NCBI GenBank assembly: GCA_003022685.1
Contig: PXSV01000033.1
Location: forward strand, 1-11,536
Length of the DNA: 11,536 nt
Source: Halobacteriales archaeon SW_9_67_24
GTDB taxonomy: Archaea > Halobacteriota > Halobacteria > Halobacteriales > Halococcaceae
Direction: 5' to 3'
The notes under the pieces were generated by a model. It was not told the origin of the DNA. It saw nothing but the letters and a program-made list of their open reading frames with translations, and ran no database searches. Numbering within the stretch: the first letter of the stretch is position 1; each line of letters begins with the position of its first letter. Position numbers and translations under genes: made by a program. Shown in pieces: positions 5,006-11,536 of this stretch.

Positions 5006-6997
5006 TCAGGCGAGCCACTCGTCGGGTTTCGTGTCGTAGTCGACGTCCGTCGCGGCGATCCCCTCGACCGCCTCCCACGGTAGGTCCTCCATCGAGAAAC
5101 GGTCGCCGTCGTACCGGAGGAGCTTGCCGCGCTCCTCGGGGTCGGCCTCGCGCTCGCGGCGCTTCGCGACTTCGAGGTCGTGTTCGTCGACTTCCTTCAC
5201 GACGGTTTTGAGGTTCACGGGCCGCCCCCAGAGGTCGTACACCCGTTCCAAGGTCTGTTTCGCCTGCTCGACGTCGAGCATCACGCCGTTGTAGTGGTGG
5301 GCGAGGAGGAGTTCGTTGCGGTTGTTGTAGTTGCCGTCGTGCACAGTGATGGTGGGTTTGCCGAAGTTAGTGAACCGGAGCAGGAGCTTCTTTTTCACGT
5401 CCTCGTAGTCGGTCGAGGTCGCCCGGAAGTCCCGGGTCGCCTGGGTGTACTCGTAGGTGAAGTAGTCGTTGTCGTCGACGAACTCCTGGGTCAGGAACTC
5501 GTCGATGAAGGTGACGTCGTTGTGACTTTCACGGATCTCGAACATTCGGTCCCACCCCACCGAGCGGTCGACCTCGGCGAGCGCGTCCTCAACGCTCGCG
5601 TAGCGCTCCCCGTCGAACAGATAGCGCGAGACGCGTTCGAGTTCCTCGCGGCCCGTCCGTCGGACGAATCCCCGGTTCTGGGGTTTGGCGAGCGAGTAGT
5701 GGCGTTCGGCCATCCCTCGCTGCGTGAGCACCTTCCACGGGTAACTCCCGACATCGATCTCGCCCGCCCGTGCGCGTTCGAGCGCGTCGGCGTCGATCCG
5801 GGGGTCGGCGGGATCGGGTGCGTCGAGCCGGTCGGCGGTGATCACGTCGACGATCGGATCGGGCGCGAGACGCTCCTGAACGGCGTCGAAGTCGATCACG
5901 TCGTGGAAGTTCCGCCACGTGATCCCCTCAACGCGGAGCAGGCGCTCGATCACCTCGCGGCGATTCACGGAGTTCTCGATGTACTCCCAGAGCTCCTTGC
6001 CGAGCTTGTAGGGGTTGAGTCCGGGTGAGCCGAGCACGCGTGCCTGATGATCGGCGTAGTTCAGGAACTCGTCGGCTCCCGCAAAGGTCTCCTCGCCCAT
6101 CATCATCGACTCCCAGTACGCCGCCCACCCCTCGTTCATTACTTTTGTCATTTTCTGCGCTGCAAAATAATACGCCTCGCGCCGAAGAATTTCGAGCACA
6201 TCGCGCTGCCACTCGGTCATCTCGACGGCCTTGCCGGCCTCCTCGTCGTACGCCATCCCGTGTCGCCAGAAAAAGGCGAGCAGGTCCTGTTCGGGCTCCG
6301 GTGGGATCGTCGCCGTCTCCTCGTCGTCGCGCTGTGATTCGAGCCACTCCTCGTCGAACACCTCGTCGACGACGTCCCCGCCGAGATCGAGTTCGTCGAG
6401 CTGGTCGGCGATGTCGTCGAGTTCGACGGTCTCGCCCTCCTCCTCGGTCGCGCTCGAAAACGCCCGGTGGCGGTCGATGTTGGTGTCGAGACACTGGATC
6501 GTGTCGATCCACGCCTCGACGTCCTCGCGGTCGATCTCGGGATCGCTCATATACTCGTCGATCGTGTCGGCGTGGCGCGCGAGCATCGCCGCGGCGTTCG
6601 GGGTCTCACCCCCCGAGAACAGCCCGAACCACTGGTTGTGCGCGAAGAAGTCGGCGTGGGCCTCGACGTGGGTGATGACCGCCTTCTGGTCCGCCAGCGC
6701 GTTCGACTCCTGAAGGAAGGCGTGGGCGGGATCGTCGTTGTTGACGATCTCGAAGGCCTTCCCGCCGAGGAACTGGGTCTGTTTCTGCTGGCGGTCGTAC
6801 TTCATTCCCCACCGCCAGTGGGGATACCGCGTCTGGAACCCGTCGTAGGCGATCAACTCGTTCATCTCGTCGTGATCGACGATCCAGTAGTTCACCGGGT
6901 AGGGATCGAGACCGAGCTTCTTCGCCAGGTTCGCGGCCTCCTCGACGGGCGATTCGAGTTCGCTGGCGATGCGTTGGGCGGTAATTCGGTCACTCAT
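5006..6997 (-). CDS. SpoVR family protein
   Basis: 663 residues. SpoVR proteins (B. subtilis SpoVR, E. coli YcgB) are linked to spore cortex formation and stationary-phase or stress adaptation; the biochemical activity is unknown. Landmarks: YPHWRWGMKYD (58-68), FEIVNNDDP (82-90), THVEAHADFFAHN (109-121), QKMTKVMNEGWAAYW (281-295), HQARVLGSPGLNPYKLG (317-333), FIDEFLTQEF (497-506) and GRPVNL (591-596). The region of about residues 380-480 appears to be extra relative to bacterial members. ATG 6997 is chosen over 7084 because family similarity begins here, GGAGG lies 6 nt upstream, and the gene then overlaps the DUF444 stop by 8 nt (ATGAGTGA), an arrangement that favours coupled translation. 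No frame lesion is seen. The protein is expected to work with the PrkA kinases and DUF444 protein encoded just upstream. Confidence 0.93.
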   Translation of the reverse strand: MSDRITAQRIASELESPVEEAANLAKKLGLDPYPVNYWIVDHDEMNELIAYDGFQTRYPHWRWGMKYDRQQKQTQFLGGKAFEIVNNDDPAHAFLQESNALADQKAVITHVEAHADFFAHNQWFGLFSGGETPNAAAMLARHADTIDEYMSDPEIDREDVEAWIDTIQCLDTNIDRHRAFSSATEEEGETVELDDIADQLDELDLGGDVVDEVFDEEWLESQRDDEETATIPPEPEQDLLAFFWRHGMAYDEEAGKAVEMTEWQRDVLEILRREAYYFAAQKMTKVMNEGWAAYWESMMMGEETFAGADEFLNYADHQARVLGSPGLNPYKLGKELWEYIENSVNRREVIERLLRVEGITWRNFHDVIDFDAVQERLAPDPIVDVITADRLDAPDPADPRIDADALERARAGEIDVGSYPWKVLTQRGMAERHYSLAKPQNRGFVRRTGREELERVSRYLFDGERYASVEDALAEVDRSVGWDRMFEIRESHNDVTFIDEFLTQEFVDDNDYFTYEYTQATRDFRATSTDYEDVKKKLLLRFTNFGKPTITVHDGNYNNRNELLLAHHYNGVMLDVEQAKQTLERVYDLWGRPVNLKTVVKEVDEHDLEVAKRREREADPEERGKLLRYDGDRFSMEDLPWEAVEGIAATDVDYDTKPDEWLA

Positions 6998-8261
6998 CGT
7001 CGTCCTCCGTGCTGAGCACGCGGTCGATCGCGTCCACCACGTCGTCGGGCGAGGAGACGTACGCCACAACGACATCGCCCGCATCCGCGAAGCTCCGCTC
7101 GATCTCCTCGGCGTGGGTCGCGTTGATCGCGTTGCCCGACGGTTGGGTCTCGACGTACGCGTGGAGGTTCGCCGGAATCTCCTCCATCAACGGGACGACC
7201 CGTTCCTCGGTGTCGTTCGAGGAGTTCTCGGAGTCGCCCGCCGCGAACACGTACCGATTCCAGTCGCTCCACGGGTACTCCTCTTCGAGGACCTCCTTCG
7301 CGAGTTCGTACGCCGAGGAGATTTTCGTCCCCCCACCCGAACGGATGCCGAAGAACTCGTCGCGGTCGACCCGCCACGCGTCGGCGTCGTGGGCGATGTA
7401 GACGAACTCCGCGTGGTCGTATTTGCCTGTGAGATACCAGTCGAGCGGCGTGAACGTCCGCTCGACGAGTTCGCGTTTGCCCTCGCGCATCGACCCCGAG
7501 ACGTCACGGATGTTGACGACGACGACGTTCTTCTCGTACTCCTCGATGATCTCGGGGTAACGGTAGCGCTCGTCCTCCCGGCGGAACGGGACGTGATCGA
7601 TCCCCTCCCGGCGAATCCGGGTCGCGGTGTCGGTCTCCTCGACGTTGGCTTCCATCGCTTCGATGCTCGTCCATCTCGTGCGCTCGGCTGCCGGCAGGCT
7701 CGCGTAGGCGTCGTCGATCCACGCCCGCGAGACCGGGAGGTGGTTCGCGCGCACCCACTCGAAGACCGCCTGTGGCCCCATCCCGTCGACCCGGAGCGCC
7801 TCGCGAACGTACTCCTCGTCGAAGTCCATCGCGAGCTTCCGCTTCAGTCCCTGCTTGAACAGTCGCTCGAAGTCGAGCGTGGAGTCCGGACCTGTATTGG
7901 TGATGTCGGTGTACTCACCCTCGACCTCCTCGGCGACCTGCTTGCCCTTGGGTTCGAGGTCGAGCCCGAGCCGTTCGTCGAGTTCCTGAGCGAACTCCTC
8001 GGGATCCATCTCGTAGTACTCGTGCTCGCCACCCTCCTCGCCAGGATCGCCCTCCTCGTCGCCAGGCTGGGGCTGAGGCTCGCCGACCGGCTGGCCCGGT
8101 TCGGGGGTGTCGCCGTCGCCTTGGCCCACGCCGCCCTGGTCGCGCTGGTCGTACTCGAACCCTGGCAGATCGACGATCTTGATCGGGATCCGGACTGAAT
8201 CCGGGCGACTCCCGCCGAGGTCGACTTCCCGATAGCGCTCGAGGTCGTCTTGCAGTCCCAT
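6990..8261 (-). CDS. DUF444/YeaH family protein with vWA domain
   Basis: 423 residues, the usual length for YeaH proteins, which are genetically linked to PrkA kinases and SpoVR in bacteria and archaea. After an N-terminal segment (VRIPIKIVDLPGFEY, 23-37) comes a low-complexity Gly/Pro/Gln/Glu linker (about 38-82). The C-terminal half is a von Willebrand A-like domain: VVVVNIRDVSGSM carries the MIDAS DxSxS motif (253-257), GGGTKIS supplies the threonine (309-315), and AAGDSEN supplies the later acidic residue (340-346), so metal-ion coordination looks possible. RRKL-type basic and RYRYPEI segments typical of the family are also present. ATG 8261 follows the PrkA stop by 1 nt (TGAGATG), with GGAGG at 8269-8273, 7 nt upstream. 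The 3' end overlaps spoVR by 8 nt. Molecular function is not established; a scaffold or partner of the kinase is the common suggestion. Confidence 0.94.
   Translation of the reverse strand: MGLQDDLERYREVDLGGSRPDSVRIPIKIVDLPGFEYDQRDQGGVGQGDGDTPEPGQPVGEPQPQPGDEEGDPGEEGGEHEYYEMDPEEFAQELDERLGLDLEPKGKQVAEEVEGEYTDITNTGPDSTLDFERLFKQGLKRKLAMDFDEEYVREALRVDGMGPQAVFEWVRANHLPVSRAWIDDAYASLPAAERTRWTSIEAMEANVEETDTATRIRREGIDHVPFRREDERYRYPEIIEEYEKNVVVVNIRDVSGSMREGKRELVERTFTPLDWYLTGKYDHAEFVYIAHDADAWRVDRDEFFGIRSGGGTKISSAYELAKEVLEEEYPWSDWNRYVFAAGDSENSSNDTEERVVPLMEEIPANLHAYVETQPSGNAINATHAEEIERSFADAGDVVVAYVSSPDDVVDAIDRVLSTEDDDE
7004..7008 (-). promoter_or_regulatory. Shine-Dalgarno of spoVR
   Basis: GGAGG on the coding strand, 6 nt before ATG 6997 and inside the 3' end of the DUF444 gene. 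It decides the start against the in-frame upstream codon at 7084. Confidence 0.6.
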
Positions 8262-8262
8262 C

Positions 8263-10559
8263 TCAGCCCCTCCGTGACCACTGATAGCTCACCTGGCTCA
8301 TGACGTGGCGGCTCGTCAGCTCCGCCGAGGCCGCGGTGTAGCCGAACAGGTCGATCATGTTCTCGATTGTCTCCTCCTTGCAGCGGGCGGTCTCGGTCCC
8401 GCTCGGTGGGTCATCCCACTGGCGCGGGTCGAAGTCCTCGAAGGTACGGCGCACGTCGTCCCAGTCGTAGCTCCCGAGAACGGAATCGATCACGGGGATC
8501 TCGGTGAGTGCGACGTCGCTCGCCCGGAACTCCTCGTCGCGATTGTGCCACGCGTGGCGGTTCAGCGCGGTGATGATGTTCTCGGTGCGGAACTCCCTGA
8601 CCGCCGGCGAGGGCTCGTTGCCGTCGTAGCTCTCGGGGTCGAACCGTCCCAGATGGTCGGTCTCGAACACCTTCATTTTCAGCGGGTTGGGGTCGACGCG
8701 CTCGCCCCGGTCGTTTTCCACCTGATCGTCGGTCGCCCACGCGTAGACGTGTTCGACGTACTCCGCAACGGTGTCCTCGTCGACGCGCTTGTCTCGCATC
8801 ATCGCGTCGAGCACGTCCGCCTCCTGGCGGTCGAACACCTCGTTTTTCACCGTCACGACCCGGCTCTCGAACTCGCCGCGCTCGTCCGCCGAGAACACCG
8901 GCGCGTCCGCGAGCCCCGCGGCCATCGCGTCGAGTACGTCCTGGGGCAGGACGACGTTCTCCACGGCGAGGTCGGGGTGGTGGCGGTCGCGCTCGGCATA
9001 GAAGAGGTCCGCGAGCACGTCGCGGGTGTACGTCACCGGGATGCCCGCCTTGCCGTCCGTACCGTCCTCGAAGTCGAACTCGTCGCTCTCGACGCGCTCG
9101 TCGCCGCGCTGGAGGTAGCCCTGATCGAACAGCAGCGCCTTGTCGACGAGATCGAGCCCCGCCGGGAGATCGCTGTCTTCGAGCCGCGTCACGACGCTGT
9201 ACAGCGCCGCCGCCGCCACCGTGTGCGGCGCGAGTTCCACACTCTTGATCCGGTCGTCGTCGCGCACGTCGACGGTGAGCGGCTCGCGGATCTTCGCTTC
9301 GAGTTCGGCGGCCGACTCGGCCCGCCAGATCGCGGTCTCGTTCGTGAGCTCGCGCCGGATCAGCTCGGCTTCGAGCGAGAGATTCGTCAGGTACCGGAAC
9401 TCCCGCCTGTCGAGCCGGCGCTTGAGCGCCTTCAGCGGGTCTTGGTCGTTGCGTTCTGCGTGCTGGTTCAGCTGGGCTTCGAGGTCGGGGTTCGAGACGA
9501 TCATCAGCTGGGTGTCGACGTCCATCCCGATCCCCTTGTCGAGTTTCACGCTTCCCTCGTCGGGTACGTTCAGCAGTTTCCGGAGGAGGTCTGCGTGCTG
9601 GGCCGCGTCCTCGACGATCGTGAGGAGACCGTTGCCCTGGCTGAGAACGCCGTCGTAGCTGAACGCCTGGGGGTTCTTTCGCCCCCGGGATTCGAGTTCG
9701 CGGAGCATCCCGGCCATCCACGATCCGACGAGGCGTTCCTTCGGGCTGCCCGAGTCCTCCGAATGCAGGACGCCGATCCCTCGACCGACGTCAACGACGT
9801 AGTTCTTCACCCGGAGGTGGCGCGGGTCCGTGATCGCCGAGAACCGATCCTCGACGCCCTCGCGGCGGTACCGATCCTCGAGATACTCGTAGGCCTCCCG
9901 ACAGAAGGGGTCGAGTCGACCCTCGGTCACGACCGGGATGTGGTCGTCGCGGCGGTCGTTGATCGCGGCGACGATCTCCGCGCGAACTTCGGGCGGGAAC
10001 ACCGAGAGCGGATGTGATTGGACCGGGCTCTGATACCAGTCGTCCTCGTCGTCGACGTACTCGTCGCCGTAGGTCAGGCCTGGCCCGTCGCCCGCCCCCG
10101 CAATGTTCCACTCGACGGTGTACCGCCGACCCGCGTCGGTCTTCGAGTACTCGCGCAGGCCGTTGATGAGACACCGTTTGAGCTCCGATTTCCCGGTCGC
10201 GGTCGGTCCGGCGAACCAGATGATCTTCTCCTCCTTCCCGCGCCGCGCCGCGATCGAGCGGAGGTCGTCGACGAAGGCGTTCAGGAGTTCGGTGTTCCCC
10301 AAAATCGCGTGCTCGCCGTCGTTGTGTGGGTCGTCGAAGAAGCGGTAGCGCTCGCGCTCCTCGCCCTCCTCGAACTCACCAGATACTTCGCGGCGTGGGC
10401 GGCGATCGCGGGTTCTTCGAGCGCGCGGTCGACGTATTCGGCGAGGCTCATCGGCTCCTCGTAGGTCGCTTCGAGCGCGCGGTCGGCGGCCGTGACGTAC
10501 TCTTCGCCCGCCGCTTCGTCGTTCACGATCGGCTCCTCGCCGGGTTCGTACTCGTCCAT
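8263..10559 (-). pseudogene. prkA: PrkA-family serine protein kinase (AAA+), N-terminus out of frame
   Basis: PrkA proteins carry a AAA+ ATPase module and a C-terminal kinase-type domain and act in stress and starvation responses. From ATG 10559, 60 residues in the first frame match the PrkA N-terminus (MSLAEYVDRALEEPAIAAHA, then AKYL). Near 10375-10385 the homology moves to another frame: EFEEGEERERYRFFDDPHND, GEHAILGNTELLNAFVDDLR, the Walker A GPTATGKS (about 10186-10209), then more than 600 intact residues to TGA 8263-8265. In relatives about a dozen residues (LEAIESxGTRTVV-type) separate AKYL from EEGEE; most are absent, so a short deletion of length 3n+1 (about 34-40 nt) is the best reading. 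The first frame continues to a stop at 10281-10283. The main frame could be entered at a TTG (10302) that keeps the ATPase motif, but no Shine-Dalgarno supports it. The start overlaps the preceding kinase stop by 1 nt (TGATG), with GGAGG at 10564-10568. The uncorrupted remainder suggests recent loss or an assembly error. Confidence 0.82.
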
Positions 10560-11536
10560 CACTCCTCCATCTCGGCTTTGGCGACCTCCGCGCCGGCGAA
10601 CTCGAGCACCTCCTTTGCTCCCCCGCGGGAGTAGCCCTGCTCGCGCAGCGCGTCGATCCACGCGCTCCGCTCGTCGTCGTCCATCTCGCCGCTCGACACC
10701 AGCGCCGAGAAGTTGATGTTGTGTTTCTTGTCCTCCCAGAGCTTGCGTTCGAGGGCGCGCCGGAGCCGGTCGTTGTCCTGAGGACTGAACGTGTCGCCCT
10801 CGCGGGCGCGCCGCGAGACCCAGTTCGAGACCTCCTGGCGGAAGTCGTCCTTCCGGTCCTCCGGCACGTCGAGTTTCTCCTCCACCGATCGGAGGAACGT
10901 CTCGTCGGGCCCCTGTTCGCGCCCGGTCAACTCGTCCTCCACGGTGTCGTCGTCGATGTACGCCATCACGTGGTCCATGTACTTCTCGCCCTGGCGCTGG
11001 ATCTCGTCCAGATCGTAGGCCAGCGCGTGGCGGACGTCCTCGATCGCGCGCTCTTTGTACTCCTCGCGCACGAGTTCGAGGTAGCGGTAGTAGGTGTCGA
11101 ACAGCTCCGCCGCGATCGAGCCGTGGTTTTCGAGGTTCTCCTCCAAGTGGTTGAACGTGGTCAGTGGCGAGAGGAAGTTCCGCTCTCGATGCATTGAGTC
11201 CATGATCGCCTCCGCGATCTCGTCGCCGATGAACCGCGGACTCACGCCTTCCATCCCCTCGCCGATCTCGGCGGTCTCGGTCGCCTCCTCCCGCAGTTTC
11301 TTCACGTCGACGTCCTCGGCTTCGTCGATCTCGCCGTTGTAGGCTTTCGCCTTCTGGAGGAGGTCCATGGTCCCGGAGTCGGGCTCCTCGATTCGGGTGA
11401 GAACACCGAAGAGGCCCGCCATCTCCAGCGTATGGGGCTCGACGTTGACATCTGGCACGTCGGCGTTCTGGAGCATCTTCCGATAGATGTTGGCCTCCTC
11501 GCCGTACTGGAGGACGTAGGGGAAGTCGATCCGCTT
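10559..11536 (-). CDS. prkA: PrkA-family serine protein kinase, C-terminal part (5' end outside window)
   Basis: The frame is open to the right edge (first codons read KRIDFPYVLQYGEEANIYRK), so the start and the AAA+ module lie beyond 11536; about 325 C-terminal residues are seen. Recognisable PrkA segments are EPHTLEMAGLFGVLTRIEEP, the KAKAYNG region, RFIGDEIAEAIMDS, FLSPLTTFNHLEENLENHG, then a charged helical stretch and NWVSRRAREGDTFSPQDNDR with WEDKKHNINFSALVSS near the end. It ends at TGA 10559-10561, sharing one base with the ATG of the second kinase. It differs in sequence from the downstream PrkA and looks closer to the bacterial type, so this is a pair of paralogues rather than a recent tandem copy. 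As the intact kinase of the pair it may carry the operon's function alone. The operon promoter is outside the window. Confidence 0.92.
   Translation of the reverse strand, partial: KRIDFPYVLQYGEEANIYRKMLQNADVPDVNVEPHTLEMAGLFGVLTRIEEPDSGTMDLLQKAKAYNGEIDEAEDVDVKKLREEATETAEIGEGMEGVSPRFIGDEIAEAIMDSMHRERNFLSPLTTFNHLEENLENHGSIAAELFDTYYRYLELVREEYKERAIEDVRHALAYDLDEIQRQGEKYMDHVMAYIDDDTVEDELTGREQGPDETFLRSVEEKLDVPEDRKDDFRQEVSNWVSRRAREGDTFSPQDNDRLRRALERKLWEDKKHNINFSALVSSGEMDDDERSAWIDALREQGYSRGGAKEVLEFAGAEVAKAEMEE

Noticed and set aside
6969..8198. Plus-strand open frame of 409 codons opposite DUF444
   Set aside because: Antisense shadow of a gene with clear MIDAS motifs; the product is V/L/D/R-rich and unrecognisable.
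8305..10017. Plus-strand open frame of 570 codons opposite the PrkA gene
   Set aside because: Mirror of a real GC-rich gene: the opposite strand encodes an uninterrupted PrkA protein with Walker A, while this frame gives a low-complexity V/L/E/R-rich product with no family signature.
1..11536. CRISPR array, rRNA, insertion sequence, defence cluster
   Set aside because: No regularly spaced repeats, rRNA-like stretch, transposase motif or known defence gene was found on either strand.

Overview
The window looks like chromosomal DNA from a halophilic archaeon (class Halobacteria). The coding sequence is GC-rich with third codon positions mostly G or C, the proteins are rich in Asp and Glu, and promoters are archaeal TATA-type elements close to start codons. 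A tRNA gene is interrupted at position 37/38 by a bulge-helix-bulge intron, and the gene families (two adjacent PrkA kinases with DUF444 and SpoVR, a Cry-DASH photolyase, a 64-residue cold shock protein, a CruF-like membrane protein) are ones found in haloarchaea. The genus cannot be fixed from the sequence alone.

Left part, plus strand: the C-terminal part of a fused 3-hydroxyacyl-CoA dehydrogenase/enoyl-CoA hydratase (1-1004); a broken HNH endonuclease gene with an N-terminal HTH and NUMOD3-type repeats (1106-1797); an intron-containing tRNA-Glu(TTC) (1880-1988); a cold shock protein with its own promoter, a palindrome and a T-run terminator (2162-2356); a small DUF422/CruF-like carotenoid-type membrane protein (2485-2955); and a frameshifted TetR regulator (3026-3560).

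Right part, minus strand (transcribed right to left): PrkA-type kinase (C-terminal part, running off the right edge), second PrkA-type kinase (N-terminus out of frame), DUF444/YeaH vWA protein, SpoVR, then a Cry-DASH photolyase with an internal out-of-frame deletion. The first four abut or overlap by 8 nt or less, and each internal start has a GGAGG Shine-Dalgarno sequence, so they form a tight operon. It corresponds to the bacterial yeaG-yeaH-ycgB stress/stationary-phase module, here with two kinases. The photolyase follows 39 nt later on the same strand and may be read through.

The strongest oddity is the number of lesions. Four of the recognisable protein genes (HNH, TetR, Cry-DASH, one PrkA) are out of frame. 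In Cry-DASH, PrkA and probably TetR, a short conserved stretch is missing (about 40 nt in Cry-DASH, mid-30s to 40 nt in PrkA, size uncertain in TetR); the HNH gene has two apparent single-base insertions plus a lost zinc-ligand cysteine. Either this is real gene decay or part of it is an assembly artefact, and reads would decide. The second point of interest is the tRNA-Glu intron, whose hairpin resembles a T arm, next to a dead homing-endonuclease-like gene.
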